Position numbers and translations under genes: made by a program. 64,000 bases of DNA from Tolypothrix sp. FACHB-123 (GTDB taxonomy: Bacteria; Cyanobacteriota; Cyanobacteriia; Cyanobacteriales; Nostocaceae). The notes under the pieces were generated by a model, which searched no databases, was not told where the DNA came from, and saw only the letters and a program-made list of their open reading frames with translations. Shown here piece by piece: positions 39,106 to 49,395 of this stretch (its first letter is position 1; each line of letters begins with the position of its first letter). The stretch spans positions 1-64,000 of the forward strand of contig NZ_JACJRE010000009.1 of the NCBI RefSeq assembly GCF_014697075.1, in the 5' to 3' direction.

Positions 39106-41316
39106 CTACTGTGATAATTTTTGCAAATCCTCAAGAACTGCGATCGCGGATGAATAGCGATCGCTAAAATGGTAACGCACCATATTATCTAAAATTGCGG
39201 CAAATTCTGGACTGACTTTGTTATGAGGCCAAATTATATTACCTGTTTCTGGGTCGGGCTGGAGTTCTTGGGGGGGAATCCCAGTAATCGCTTGAATCCC
39301 AATCATCCCTAAAGCGTAGATATCACTTGATAGACGCGGATGTCCCGCAAATTGTTCTGCTGGCGCGTAACCCCGCGTACCAATGGCGACAGTGGCTAAT
39401 TCTGTTTGTTCGCTACTACCTGGCTGCATTAACTTGACTGCGCCAAAGTCAATTAAGACTAAGCGATTATCTTCAGTTGAGCGAATAATATTTGTTGGTT
39501 TAATATCGCGATGAATTACCCGATGTTCGTGGACAAATTCTAAAATTTCTAAAACTTCTTTGAGCATCTTAATTACCATACTTTCTGACTGTAAATCTTG
39601 TACAGGTGGTAATTCTTCGCTCAAAGTATGCCCAGGAATATATTGTTCAACTAAATAAAATTCTTGATTTTCTTCAAAGTAAGCCAGCAGTTCCGGGATT
39701 TGCTGATGTTTCCCTAAAGCTTCTAAAATTTCCGCCTCTGTATTAAATAATCTCCTGGCAACTTCTAAAAATCTTGTATCTCTTCTGGCTGGCATTAATT
39801 GTTTAACTACACAAGTCGGATTACCAGGTCGATGAGTATCATTTGCTAAATAAGTACAACCAAAGCCACCGGAACCGAGAATTTTTGAGATTTGATAGCG
39901 TCCCCCTAAAAGAAAATCGCCCGTAGATTTTTCTGGTGTTTCAATGACAGAAATATGATGGTGTCTGTCACGAACTATTGTAGAATCTACCGTAGTTTCT
40001 TTTAAGAGAAGATCTAATTGGGCAATTACCTCCTGTTGTTTTTCTACTTGCTGAATAATTAACTGAGTTTGCTGTTGAGTTTGATAGCTAGAATAAACCA
40101 TCACCCCCATCCCAGAAATTACCAAACTTAAAGCCGGGGGAATTAAAGGAACCCATCCAGATAACAGAAATAACCCAAAGCAAATACCCACCAAAGCAAT
40201 CAGAGTTATACCGCCAGTGATGAACAATATTAGAGGATGTTTTAGCCGCCAACCTACAGTTCCCCCTACTATTCCCCAAGTCCATACCCAGAGAAATTCA
40301 CCCCATTCCGGCCAATCCCAAATTAAAGGTTTACCATCCAATACTGTGCTAATAATTTGACTAGCAATTTGTGCATGAATCATCAAAGCTGGCATTCTGG
40401 CTATTTGTTCTGGGGAAGCACTATAAGGTGTATATACGCCAGGATGAACGCTAGCAGCAGTAGTCCCGATAATGACTAATTTATCTTTAAAAAGACTAGG
40501 ATTAACTTTATTTGTGAGTACATCTGTTAAAGTAACTTCTGGGGCAAAGTGATCTGGGTGACGATAATTTAACAGTAATTGATAACCACTAGCATCTAAA
40601 TTTTTATAGCTACCGTAATTACTGGTTAAAGTAGAAAAAATAGTTTTACCAATAGAGAAAGTTTTTTTATCAATATAATTAACTTCTAAACCAGAATTTT
40701 CTAAATAACTAATAGCTGTTAATGCCGCAAAAGAAAATGTGGTTTGACATTTTTTATCCGGTGATTGTGCAAATAACAAACTACGCCGGATAATTTGGTC
40801 ATTTTCGCTGTCAGGAATTAAATCGTTATAGCCGACATTATCTATATAGAAATTTGGTGGAGGCGGAACTTCTGGTCTACCCATACTACTTAATAAACAA
40901 GTAGCGATAATATTATCTGTATTGGCAATTCCCTCACCTAAATTTTTTTGTGTTGGTCGATAAAGATTTAAGCCAATCGTCCGAGGTTGATAAGACTGAA
41001 TTTTTTGTAACAGCTTATTGACTGTGTTATCAGATAACGGCCATTTTTCCCTAGCAATATCAGCTTCGGTGATAGTTACCAAGATAATGCGCTGCTCGGT
41101 TGCTGCCACCGGACGCGATCGCACCATTTGATCGTAAACTTTTAATTCCCCTGACTGTAACCATTTCAGTTCCCTTACGCCCCAGACTAAAGCTGTCACC
41201 CCTAGACTGCTGAGAAAAACAACTTGTAGCCACGTAAGTATAGTAGGTGAAGTCTCACGATTCACCCGGTCTTGTCGAAACCCATCTCGCAGTTTTCGTA
41301 AAATTCCACTAATCAC
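39106..41316 (-). CDS. CHASE2-domain serine/threonine protein kinase
   Basis: 736 residues. An N-terminal helix (TILTWLQVVFLSSLGVTALV) is followed by an extracytoplasmic CHASE2 sensor (about 55-345), containing QRIILVTITEADIA and VIIGTTAASVHPGVYTPYS. Three to four helices (about 350-435) precede a cytoplasmic kinase domain (about 475-735). Kinase motifs are ISKILGSGGFGCTYLA (Gly loop), CVVKQL (catalytic Lys), HRDIKPTNI and VLIDFGAVK. This is the arrangement of many multidomain cyanobacterial kinases. It is upstream of the NB-ARC/WD40 gene on the same strand with about 190 bases of repeats between, so a shared message is uncertain. Confidence 0.9.
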   Translation of the reverse strand: MISGILRKLRDGFRQDRVNRETSPTILTWLQVVFLSSLGVTALVWGVRELKWLQSGELKVYDQMVRSRPVAATEQRIILVTITEADIAREKWPLSDNTVNKLLQKIQSYQPRTIGLNLYRPTQKNLGEGIANTDNIIATCLLSSMGRPEVPPPPNFYIDNVGYNDLIPDSENDQIIRRSLLFAQSPDKKCQTTFSFAALTAISYLENSGLEVNYIDKKTFSIGKTIFSTLTSNYGSYKNLDASGYQLLLNYRHPDHFAPEVTLTDVLTNKVNPSLFKDKLVIIGTTAASVHPGVYTPYSASPEQIARMPALMIHAQIASQIISTVLDGKPLIWDWPEWGEFLWVWTWGIVGGTVGWRLKHPLILFITGGITLIALVGICFGLFLLSGWVPLIPPALSLVISGMGVMVYSSYQTQQQTQLIIQQVEKQQEVIAQLDLLLKETTVDSTIVRDRHHHISVIETPEKSTGDFLLGGRYQISKILGSGGFGCTYLANDTHRPGNPTCVVKQLMPARRDTRFLEVARRLFNTEAEILEALGKHQQIPELLAYFEENQEFYLVEQYIPGHTLSEELPPVQDLQSESMVIKMLKEVLEILEFVHEHRVIHRDIKPTNIIRSTEDNRLVLIDFGAVKLMQPGSSEQTELATVAIGTRGYAPAEQFAGHPRLSSDIYALGMIGIQAITGIPPQELQPDPETGNIIWPHNKVSPEFAAILDNMVRYHFSDRYSSAIAVLEDLQKLSQ

Positions 41317-41424
41317 AGGATTGCGGTAGAAGCTTAAAGTTGGTAGATGTCAAGAATTTGCAATATTAAGATACTTTGGTTCTCAATATCGTAAACCTCA
41401 GCTTTATTTAATTTAGCAATTGAC

Positions 41425-41661
41425 TGTTGACCGTTGACTGTTGACTGTTGACTGTTGACCAATGACAAATTAAAAAATATACGCAGTTGAGATTCTCTGA
41501 GTTATGATACCAGGCACTATAGGGAAATCACTGCCGTGATAACCTAAGTAGCTGACAACTCTCTGTACTTGGCTATGGAAATATCCACAAAAACCGAGTA
41601 ATCCCCTTAAAGTTGTTGATCGCAATGCATTTACAGTCAACGGTCAACAGTCAACAGTCAA
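41425..41661. repeat. Inverted arrays of TTGACTG repeats around a 165-bp segment
   Basis: Gap 41317-41675. Left arm 41427-41465 contains five TTGAC(C/T)G units; right arm 41630-41661 contains CAACGGT, CAACAGT, CAACAGT, CAACG in opposite sense. The inner 165 bases hold small inverted repeats such as TCACTGCCGTGA. The arms could base-pair in RNA. No gene is seen inside. Confidence 0.7.
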
Positions 41662-41675
41662 CGTAAAATTAAATT

Positions 41676-42548
41676 TTGCTAGCCGTGTCCATTTCTGCAA
41701 AACCTTTTCCCATTTGGGGATTTTTCTCCTTATTAACCAACGGACTCCTGATGTTGGCGGTTATACTGCTAATTTGGCAACAGCAGAGATTAAGCAATGG
41801 TGTCGAGGAGACAACTACGCCTACAGTAAGTGATACCCAGACTGCTGAACCAGAGTTAGGCCCCCGTCACCAGCTAAATTATCCACAATGGGTAGAAATT
41901 CTTCAAAAAGAAGCCAAGGTTGCATCCGAAAAATCACCTCAGCATCTAAGTATTCTGGCGGGAGATTCTTTAAGTCTGTGGTTTCCTCCAGAATTATTAC
42001 CTGAAAATAGAAGTTGGCTCAATCAGGCTATTTCTGGCGAAACTAGCGACGGATTGCTGAAAAGATTAAATCTTTTTGACAATACCGAACCTGAGGTAAT
42101 TTTTGTGATGATTGGCATTAATGATTTAATTCGCGGTATTGGCGATGAAATCATCTTAGAAAATCAACAGCAAATTCTGGGTTACCTGCGCAAAGTCCAT
42201 CCTCAAGCCAAAATATTTGTCCAATCAATTTTGCCTCATGGCGGAGCAGAATCAACTTGGGAAGGTAAAGAAAAATTGCTGAAAATTCCCAACAATCGAA
42301 TTCAGCAACTAAATCAGCAATTGCAAACCATAGCCAGCAATCAAGGCGTGAAGTATCTCGACTTATATAGCCTGTTTGTCAATCCTGAAGGTAATCTCCG
42401 CAGTGAATTGACTACCGATGGCTTACATCTGAGTCCTCAAGGCTATATGGTTTGGGGGACTGCATTGCAGATTTATAGCCAGCAAGCCTTAGAACTCCAG
42501 CCCCTACCCAATAGAAAAGATAAAGTTAAGGATAAAGTAAAAATATGA
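41676..42548 (+). CDS. SGNH/GDSL-family hydrolase, membrane-anchored
   Basis: 290 residues from the TTG at 41676; GTG 41685 (SISAKPFPIWG) is equally possible. One N-terminal helix (WGFFSLLTNGLLMLAVILLI) suggests anchoring with the catalytic domain outside. SGNH blocks: LSILAGDSLSLWF (Ser in block I), a Gly in ISGETSDG (block II), MIGINDLIRGIG (Asn in block III) and DGLHLSPQGYMVWG (Asp and His of block V). The substrate could be an ester on a lipid, polysaccharide or peptidoglycan; unknown. ispH begins about 80 bases downstream on the same strand. Confidence 0.88.
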   Translation: MLAVSISAKPFPIWGFFSLLTNGLLMLAVILLIWQQQRLSNGVEETTTPTVSDTQTAEPELGPRHQLNYPQWVEILQKEAKVASEKSPQHLSILAGDSLSLWFPPELLPENRSWLNQAISGETSDGLLKRLNLFDNTEPEVIFVMIGINDLIRGIGDEIILENQQQILGYLRKVHPQAKIFVQSILPHGGAESTWEGKEKLLKIPNNRIQQLNQQLQTIASNQGVKYLDLYSLFVNPEGNLRSELTTDGLHLSPQGYMVWGTALQIYSQQALELQPLPNRKDKVKDKVKI

Positions 42549-42626
42549 CCCATTGACACTTTCACAAGACTCATTAGCGTCTTGACGCGAGACAATGAGA
42601 AATGGTGAACTAACTTGAACAAACCA

Positions 42627-43835
42627 ATGGATACAAAAGCTTTTAAACGTAGCCTGCAACACTCCCAAAACTATAATCGCAAAGGCTTTGGTCATCAAGC
42701 AGAAGTTGCTACCCAGTTACAGTCTGAATATCAAAGTAGTTTAATTCAGCAAATTCGCGATCGCAACTACAGGTTAGAACAAGGTGAAGTCACCATTTTG
42801 TTAGCGCAAGCCTTTGGTTTCTGTTGGGGTGTGGAACGTGCGGTAGCAATGGCTTATGAAACCCGCCAGCACTTCCCTAACGAACAGATATGGATTACCA
42901 ATGAAATTATTCACAATCCCTCTGTAAACCAGCGAATGCAGGAGATGGAAGTCAAATTTATTCCTGTAAATGCTGGTCAAAAAGACTTTTCTGTCGTTGG
43001 CAATGAAGATGTAGTTATCTTACCTGCCTTTGGTGCCAGCGTGCAAGAAATGCAAATTCTCCACGAAAAAGACTGCAAAATCGTCGATACAACTTGTCCT
43101 TGGGTATCCAAAGTTTGGAATACAGTTGAAAAGCACAAAAAAATTGACTATACCTCAATTATCCACGGTAAATATAAGCACGAAGAAACTGTAGCTACAA
43201 GTTCCTTTGCAGGCAAATATTTAATTGTGTTAAATATGCGCGAAGCCGAATATGTGAGCAACTATATTTTACATGGAGGCGATCGCCAAGAATTTCTGCA
43301 AAAATTTGCGAAAGCTTGCTCAGCTGGCTTTGACCCAGATCAAGATTTACAAAGAGTGGGAATTGCTAACCAAACTACCATGCTCAAAGGCGAAACCGAA
43401 CAAATTGGTAAGCTGTTAGAGCGGACAATGATGCAGAAATATGGCCCTACAGAAATCAATCAACATTTCCAAAGCTTCAACACCATTTGCGACGCTACCC
43501 AAGAACGTCAAGATGCAATGTTAGATTTAGTGGAACAAAACCTAGATTTGATGATCGTAATTGGGGGCTTTAATTCATCAAATACCACACAATTGCAACA
43601 GATAGCTTTTGAGCGGGGAATTCCTTCATATCACATTGATTCTGTTGAGCGAATTAAATCGGCAAAGTCCATTGAACATCGACAATTAACTGGAGAGATA
43701 GTTACCACAGATAATTGGCTAGCTGAAGGTAAAATAGCTGTCGGTATTACTTCCGGCGCTTCTACACCAGATAAAGTAGTTGAAGATATCATTGAAAGAA
43801 TTTTTGCTTTGAAAGCGACAGTTTTGGCGCTGTAA
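42627..43835 (+). CDS. ispH: 4-hydroxy-3-methylbut-2-enyl diphosphate reductase
   Basis: 402 residues from ATG 42627; a TTG at 42615 is weaker. IspH reduces HMBPP to IPP and DMAPP, the last step of the MEP pathway, using a 4Fe-4S cluster. The three ligand cysteines are in [26 protein letters not shown] and [14 protein letters not shown]. The HGK loop [11 protein letters not shown] and the SGAST motif near the C-terminus are present. About 400 residues is usual for the cyanobacterial and plastid form, which is longer than the E. coli enzyme. Confidence 0.96.
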   Translation: MDTKAFKRSLQHSQNYNRKGFGHQAEVATQLQSEYQSSLIQQIRDRNYRLEQGEVTILLAQAFGFCWGVERAVAMAYETRQHFPNEQIWITNEIIHNPSVNQRMQEMEVKFIPVNAGQKDFSVVGNEDVVILPAFGASVQEMQILHEKDCKIVDTTCPWVSKVWNTVEKHKKIDYTSIIHGKYKHEETVATSSFAGKYLIVLNMREAEYVSNYILHGGDRQEFLQKFAKACSAGFDPDQDLQRVGIANQTTMLKGETEQIGKLLERTMMQKYGPTEINQHFQSFNTICDATQERQDAMLDLVEQNLDLMIVIGGFNSSNTTQLQQIAFERGIPSYHIDSVERIKSAKSIEHRQLTGEIVTTDNWLAEGKIAVGITSGASTPDKVVEDIIERIFALKATVLAL

Positions 43836-44220
43836 TCTTTGCAAACATTACAACTAACCAGATGAATTATCGGGGGTTTAGCAATGCTAAACCCCTACTT
43901 GTGATAATTGCACGCTCGTCATGAAAAAATCACAAAATTATACCAATTTGACAAAAGAAGACAACAGATAATAGGGGCATGGCAATGCCATTTCTTCTAG
44001 AATATATTGATATGTCACAAACATTATTTGAATTAGTATTAGCAGCACTCAGAGAATTACAAGTAAAAAATATATCATTGCTATGGTTCACCATTGACAC
44101 TTAACAGTCAACAGTCAACCGCAGAGAAAAATTTTCCGCATATTCTGCAATAACTCTTCAGAAACTCCACAAAAACTGATAGCGTCAAACAAAGTAAAAG
44201 ATTATTGTGGATGTGACAGC
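43836..44220. other. Intergenic region with terminator hairpin after ispH
   Basis: Stem GGGGTTTAGC / GCTAAACCCC (43873-43882 with 43886-43895, loop AAT) lies 38 bases after ispH and probably ends its message, although it lacks a T-run. The rest contains a 30-codon frame at 44012-44104 of unclear meaning and CAACAGTCAACAG repeats near 44104-44120. Confidence 0.6.
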
Positions 44221-45945
44221 TTGAAAACGCGATCTAATTATTGGCAACTGCTACCTTATATCAAACCCCAGTGGCAAATTATCATTAAGGGATTTATTGG
44301 CATTTTGGGATATGTGCTGGCTACGTTAACGCTGATTAATCTCGCAGGTAAATTGGCAGTTCCCTTTGGAGAAGGTAATGTAGTAGCGATCGCACAATTA
44401 GCTGGAATCTGCGCTGTTGTCTTTTTGGTGCGGGGATTTTTTCAGTCTGTGCAAGATATTTATATGGCGCAAGCTGCTTTAAGAGTAGCCTTTAATCTCC
44501 GTAAACAAGTCTACGCTCATCTACAAAAGCTGAATTTGAGCTATTTTGAAACAGCGAAAGCAGGTGATTTATCTTACCGCCTAACTGAGGATGTTGACAG
44601 GATTGGGGAAGTAGTTAATAAAATATTTCACGATTTGCTTCCCTGCGTGTTGCAATTGCTGGCAATTCCTATCTATATGATCTACTTGAATTGGCAGCTG
44701 ACATTAGCAACGGTGATTGTTGCGCCATTGATGGGGATTTTGATTGGCTGGTTTGGCGAACGGTTGCAGAAATATTCTCGTCGCAGCCAAAATCGTATTT
44801 CTAGTTTATCGGCTATCCTCACAGAAGTTTTTAGCGGTATTCGCTTAGTTCAAGCTTTTGCAGCGGAAAGCTACGAAATTGCTAAGTTTAGCCATGAAGC
44901 CGAGCGCAGTCTCAAAGCTAAATACTCAGCAGAAAGGCTCAAGGCGATTCAAATCCCGATTGTGGGATTTTTAGAAGCTGTGAGTGCTTTATCGCTGTTA
45001 TTGGTGGGCGGTTGGCAAATTTCCCAACGCAATTTAACTGTGGGAGAGTTTTTCAGCTATTTAACAGCAGCCGCGTTATTAATTGACCCAATTGGTCATA
45101 CTACTAATAATTACAACGAATTTAAACAAGGTGAAGCTTCCGTTGACCGAGTTTTTGAATTATTAGCCATTGAACCAACAGTATTAGAAAAACCAAATGC
45201 GATCGCTCTGCCGCCCGTGCAAGGTAAAGTGGAATACGATCGCGTAGCTTTTGCTTACAAACCTGGCGAACCTGTATTAAAAGATATCAGTTTATTGGCA
45301 TATCCCGGACAAGCGATCGCCCTTGTGGGTGCTTCTGGTGCTGGTAAAACCACATTTGTGAATCTGCTTCCCCGCTTTTACGATCCCATATCCGGTCAAA
45401 TCTTCATTGATGGCGTAGATATTCGCGATGTTACACTTAACAGTCTGCGGCGACAAATTGGCATTGTTCCCCAAGAAACTATCATGTTTTCCGGCACAAT
45501 TGCCCAAAATATCGCTTTTGGACAAGAATATTTTGAAATTTCAGCAGTTGTAGAAGCCGCAAAAATTGCTAACGCCCATAATTTTATTACCCAGCTACCA
45601 GAGGGTTACGATACTTGGGTAGGCGAACGAGGGATGAATTTATCCGGGGGACAAAGACAAAGAATTGCGATCGCTCGTGCTGTACTCCTCAACCCGCAAA
45701 TTTTGATACTTGATGAGGCTACCTCAGCCTTAGATTCCGAGTCAGAAGCCTTGGTACAAGAGGCTTTAGAAAGACTGATGGAAGGACGAACTGTATTTAT
45801 TATTGCTCACCGCTTAAGTACAGTCAAAAGATGCGATCGCATTTTAGTACTAGAACAAGGGCAAATAGTCGAATCAGGAACTCATGAAGAACTTTTAGCC
45901 CTTAATGGACGCTATGCCCGTTTTTATACACAGCAGTTTAGTTAA
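44221..45945 (+). CDS. ABC transporter, fused membrane and ATP-binding domains (MsbA/HepA-like)
   Basis: 574 residues. Six-helix ABC type 1 membrane domain (about 1-310) with the coupling region FETAKAGDLSYRLTEDVDRI, then an ATPase domain with ALVGASGAGKTTFVNLLPRF (Walker A), NLSGGQRQRIAIARAVL (signature), ILILDEATSALDSESEALV (Walker B) and the switch His in FIIAHRLSTVKRCD. A homodimer is expected. Substrate is not predictable: relatives export lipids, polysaccharide precursors or peptides, and one group (HepA) is needed for the heterocyst envelope. It starts at the TTG at 44221, as no in-frame ATG is near. A short block of GGGCATTGGGCAT repeats follows the stop. Confidence 0.9.
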   Translation: MKTRSNYWQLLPYIKPQWQIIIKGFIGILGYVLATLTLINLAGKLAVPFGEGNVVAIAQLAGICAVVFLVRGFFQSVQDIYMAQAALRVAFNLRKQVYAHLQKLNLSYFETAKAGDLSYRLTEDVDRIGEVVNKIFHDLLPCVLQLLAIPIYMIYLNWQLTLATVIVAPLMGILIGWFGERLQKYSRRSQNRISSLSAILTEVFSGIRLVQAFAAESYEIAKFSHEAERSLKAKYSAERLKAIQIPIVGFLEAVSALSLLLVGGWQISQRNLTVGEFFSYLTAAALLIDPIGHTTNNYNEFKQGEASVDRVFELLAIEPTVLEKPNAIALPPVQGKVEYDRVAFAYKPGEPVLKDISLLAYPGQAIALVGASGAGKTTFVNLLPRFYDPISGQIFIDGVDIRDVTLNSLRRQIGIVPQETIMFSGTIAQNIAFGQEYFEISAVVEAAKIANAHNFITQLPEGYDTWVGERGMNLSGGQRQRIAIARAVLLNPQILILDEATSALDSESEALVQEALERLMEGRTVFIIAHRLSTVKRCDRILVLEQGQIVESGTHEELLALNGRYARFYTQQFS

Positions 45946-46052
45946 GTTTGGGCATGAGGCATGGGGCATTGGGCATTGGGTATGTGCTCTGCCCCCGGTC
46001 GCCGAGGGTCGCCGAAGCGCTGCTTCCTCTGCTTTCTTTCAACGTGATTAAC

Positions 46053-46814
46053 TTACGCTGATTTGCTCAAAGATGAACTATCATCCACTGAATTACCAGG
46101 TAACATCATTTGCTTTTGCTGTTCGTTCATCCAAGTTTCAAACAGTTCATTCAACAAGCGCATTTTCATCCCATCATCTAGTTGTGCAGGGACAAATTTC
46201 TCTAACTGCACAATCACAAACCATTCCCCGATACGGTTGGGAGGTACAACTTGACCTGGTTGAGAGTTCATCAGTAGTTGCGCCATAGCTGGATGTAGTT
46301 GGCTGAGTTCCACAGGGCCGACTAATCCACCTGTTTGCGCTTCTGGGCCCATTGAATATTGTCGCGCTACTTCTGCAAATGTCTGCTCTTTGTCTTGAAT
46401 GCGAAAATATAGTTCTTGAGCAATTCCGATATCTTGGGTACGCAGTAGAGAATAAATTACTTTGTCTAGCCTTGATTTAGATTGAAAAAAATAGGATTCG
46501 AGTTTTTTACCCCAAGTTACTTGCTTGAATTTCTCAACTTTCAGCTTGCGTAGCATGATAGCTTCGAGTTGATTGCCACTAAGACCTTGATATTCCATCC
46601 AAACTTTGAGTTCGGCTTCGGATTTTAACTGTCTCTCAGCAAAAAACTGCTGTTTAGCAGCGTTGATTTCTTCTTGCGTACAGTCAATTGATGCGATCGC
46701 CTCATCGATAATTAATTCCCGTCGCAACTGTGGCAGCATTTGGTAGCTTGCCAATAAGGGAATCAATTCATCAGCAGTGATTGTACGGTTACCAATTCTC
46801 AGTACTTCATTCAT
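46053..46814 (-). CDS. Parvulin-type peptidylprolyl isomerase
   Basis: 253 residues without signal peptide. N-terminal helical part MNEVLRIGNRTITADELIPL resembles the SurA-N/trigger-like helices; the parvulin domain (about 130-215) has EQTFAEVARQYSMGPEAQTG, GLVGPVELSQLHPAMAQLL and VVPPNRIGEWFVIVQLEKF. In cyanobacteria such proteins often accompany type I peptide exporters; the neighbouring ABC protein at 44221-45945 lies on the other strand and converges, so a link is only possible. An acidic/Ser-rich tail ends the protein. Confidence 0.85.
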   Translation of the reverse strand: MNEVLRIGNRTITADELIPLLASYQMLPQLRRELIIDEAIASIDCTQEEINAAKQQFFAERQLKSEAELKVWMEYQGLSGNQLEAIMLRKLKVEKFKQVTWGKKLESYFFQSKSRLDKVIYSLLRTQDIGIAQELYFRIQDKEQTFAEVARQYSMGPEAQTGGLVGPVELSQLHPAMAQLLMNSQPGQVVPPNRIGEWFVIVQLEKFVPAQLDDGMKMRLLNELFETWMNEQQKQMMLPGNSVDDSSSLSKSA

Positions 46815-47292
46815 AATTTTTTAAGTATATTTAAATATATTGTTTGTTAGAATGGGCACTCTCAATTTATCGATACTGATTAAGGTGCCTTCACGGCAAT
46901 TATGGCATAGCCAAATCTGTACTGAATTTTCATCCCTACTGAAGTTAAATATTTAATAGTTTATATTTTGTAACACTCTTTGGGTGAACATTATTTGCGC
47001 TCAAGCTCATCATTAGTTCGGTAGTTGCTTATGTTATACACAATCAAATTGTAATTTCCTAACCATGCAGCTTTTTATAAATTTTTCGACAAGAAAACAC
47101 TTAAAAAAATTAGGTAGATGCAATTAAAATAAGCATGTATGTAATCAGCGCTCAGTTTCTAGGCTCAGTGATTTTACCATATAACTGACAACCGAAAACG
47201 GAGACATAAAGATGCGGGGATAAGGAAACAGAGGAAACCATTGAATAGTGACCAATACCCGCTCAAAACCCACAACTGACAACTAACCAAAC
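46815..47292. other. Intergenic region upstream of the parvulin gene
   Basis: A/T-rich, with no open frame of interest and no recognised RNA. It contains the promoter region of the parvulin gene and, toward 47250-47292, degenerate CAACTGACAACTA repeats downstream of lipB. Nothing else is seen. Confidence 0.5.
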
Positions 47293-47946
47293 CTAAAAAT
47301 TAGGATTAACAAACTCTACAGCAAACACTTCTGCAAAACACTTTGATACATGGGAACGCACTTCTTCGCAGGTAATACCAGGAATCCATTGGGCTAAGCT
47401 GGCTACAGGCTTATCAGCAATACCACAGGGAATAATTTCTTTAAAGCCTGTGAGATCGGGGCAGACATTTAAAGCAAAGCCGTGCATAGTAATCCAACGG
47501 CTAACTTTAATCCCAATCGCTGCAACTTTCCGTCCTTCCAGCCAAACACCTGTAAATGAAGGAATGCGATCGCCTTTTAAGCCATAAATTGCCAATACCC
47601 GAATTAAAACTTCTTCTAGCTGGCGCAAATACCAATGCAGGTCTTTTTGATAGCGTTGCAGATTTAAAATCGGATACCCCACCAATTGACCGGGACAATG
47701 GTAAGTGACTTCCCCGCCGCGTTCAATTCTATGGACATCAAAATTACTGTTGTTGAGGTCAAATTTGAGAAAGTCTAAACTAGCTCCTTGTCCCAAAGTG
47801 TAGACAGGGGGATGTTCCAAGAGAATTAACACATCATCTAGATTGGGGTTGTTCAGGCGATCGCTCATTAGCGATCTCTGCCATTCCAGAGCTTCTAAGT
47901 AAGGTAACAATCCTTGGTTATATAACACACAGCGATGCAAAGACAT
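47293..47946 (-). CDS. lipB: Octanoyl-ACP:protein N-octanoyltransferase
   Basis: 217 residues from the ATG at 47946 ([12 protein letters not shown]). The frame reaches 47979 but the added residues ([11 protein letters not shown]) are not family-like. LipB moves octanoyl from ACP to lipoyl domains. Motifs: [33 protein letters not shown] and [17 protein letters not shown] with the catalytic Lys, and [14 protein letters not shown] with the Cys acyl acceptor. No lipA is next to it. Confidence 0.94.
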   Translation of the reverse strand: MSLHRCVLYNQGLLPYLEALEWQRSLMSDRLNNPNLDDVLILLEHPPVYTLGQGASLDFLKFDLNNSNFDVHRIERGGEVTYHCPGQLVGYPILNLQRYQKDLHWYLRQLEEVLIRVLAIYGLKGDRIPSFTGVWLEGRKVAAIGIKVSRWITMHGFALNVCPDLTGFKEIIPCGIADKPVASLAQWIPGITCEEVRSHVSKCFAEVFAVEFVNPNF

Positions 47947-48573
47947 AGGTTTATTACTACGGAAGCGACGAAAAATCAACTACTTGAGGGACAAAAAATA
48001 TTGCAAGTCTCTGGGTAAGGGTCAACAAATGTCAAGCTATGCAAAGGATTTTAAAGGAACATCAACGGAACCCACTTTAGAAAATACAAAATGCTAGTTT
48101 GAATATATAACCTAACTGGGTGTAGGAGGAGTTCTCTGCAATAAGCATCACGCCACAACAAGAGGAAGAAATGTACTGGCTGATGAAGTCTAAACAAATT
48201 GTTTGCATCAAAACCTTAACATTCTCTATGCAACACCAGCGAATACCCAGGAGAAAAAAGAATAACTAATAGTTAGCTAAACATAGCTCTCATAGTCAAA
48301 GCAAGTCAGACAGATGCTGTTCAGATTGCTTTATTCAGGGTTTTCACATAGGTAATCAATTGACTGACAACCAATGAGATACCTGTATCAACATAGAGAA
48401 ATATTGCCCAGGAACGCGCAATAGTAAAATAAGATACAACAATCATGATAGGCAGATTGGTAGTACAGCAAAACACTTCAGAGATTGTTTTGGCGGCAGT
48501 GATAGACCTTACCGCATTTCCCTTTCATACAAAACGAATACACATCAAATAAATATTGAGCGGGAGAGTTTAC
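47947..48573. other. Long leader region of hpf/lrtA
   Basis: 627 bases with no good gene. Because lrtA of cyanobacteria is light-repressed and has a long 5' leader, part of this region is probably transcribed. Possible promoter-like A/T-rich stretches lie near 48090-48110 (TTTGAATATATAAC). Structured segments include AATAACTAATAGTTAGCTA near 48260. None could be assigned to a known RNA family. Confidence 0.4.
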
Positions 48574-49224
48574 ATGAAGCTTGTCATCCACGGCAAAAAT
48601 ATTGAAATCACCGACGCCATTCGGGATTATGTGCATCAAAAGATAGAAAAGGCGGTTAATCATTTTCAAAACATCACCAACGAAGTGGATGTGCACCTTA
48701 GCGTAGCTCGCAATCCCCGAATTGCTTCTAATAAACAAGCAGCTGAAGTCACCATATATGCCAATGGTAACGTCATCCGTGCCGAGGAAAGCAGCGAAAA
48801 CTTATATGCCAGCATTGACTTAGTAGCAGATAAAATTGCTCGTCAATTGCGCAAATACAAAGAAAGAAAACAAGATAAGAAAACTCAACCAACTAACGAG
48901 GTAGTAGTACCAGAACCAGTAGTTGGAGATTTAATTGGCGATCGCACTCCCGAACTCCCCAGTGAAGTCGTGCGCACAAAATACTTCTCCATGCCACCCA
49001 TGTCAGTTGCCGAAGCTTTAGAACAGTTGCAACTGGTCGGTCATGATTTTTATATGTTCCTCAATTCGGAAACTAATGAGATAAACGTCATTTACGAACG
49101 TAACCACGGCGGTTATGGCGTCATTCAACCCCGCCATAACAACGCCCACACCAACGGTCATAGCAAGAATGGCAAAACAGCCCATGCTAATACCACTGTA
49201 GAAAAAGCCTCTGCGAGTAAATGA
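48574..49224 (+). CDS. hpf: Ribosome hibernation promoting factor, long form (LrtA)
   Basis: 216 residues from ATG 48574, preceded by CGGGAGAG. The N-terminal S30AE domain begins [20 protein letters not shown] and contains [10 protein letters not shown]; the C-terminal dimerisation domain has [40 protein letters not shown] and [10 protein letters not shown] His/Asn-rich tail follows. The long form dimerises two 70S ribosomes into inactive 100S particles in dark or starved cells. In cyanobacteria this gene is lrtA, named for light-repressed transcripts. Six extra codons upstream to GTG/ATG 48556 are unlikely. Confidence 0.93.
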   Translation: MKLVIHGKNIEITDAIRDYVHQKIEKAVNHFQNITNEVDVHLSVARNPRIASNKQAAEVTIYANGNVIRAEESSENLYASIDLVADKIARQLRKYKERKQDKKTQPTNEVVVPEPVVGDLIGDRTPELPSEVVRTKYFSMPPMSVAEALEQLQLVGHDFYMFLNSETNEINVIYERNHGGYGVIQPRHNNAHTNGHSKNGKTAHANTTVEKASASK

Positions 49225-49249
49225 GGGGCTAGGGGCTAGGGAGTGGGAA

Positions 49250-49385
49250 TTTTAGATTTTAGATTTTGGATTTTAGATTGAAACCTAATCCAAAAGACGC
49301 TCGCGGACTCGCTCTAAGCGAAGCTATGCCGAAGGCTTTACGCTGCGCTATCGCAAATCCAAAATCCAAAATTGAATTGCCCCAT
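49250..49385. repeat. Dispersed repeat, copy C (inverted, longer)
   Basis: TTTTAGATTTTGGATT flanks a core with GACGCTCGCGGACTCGC, then an added segment AGCGAAGCTATGCCGAAGGC not found in copies A and B, then GCGCTATCGCAAATCCAAAA. It is opposite in orientation to the copies at 16686-16790 and 38971-39068. Confidence 0.8.
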
Positions 49386-49395
49386 GCCCCATCCC

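Noticed and set aside
44012-44104. 30-codon frame starting MSQTLFELVLAALREL
   Set aside because: It could be a remnant, but there is no ribosome site, no known relative and its end is in repeat sequence.
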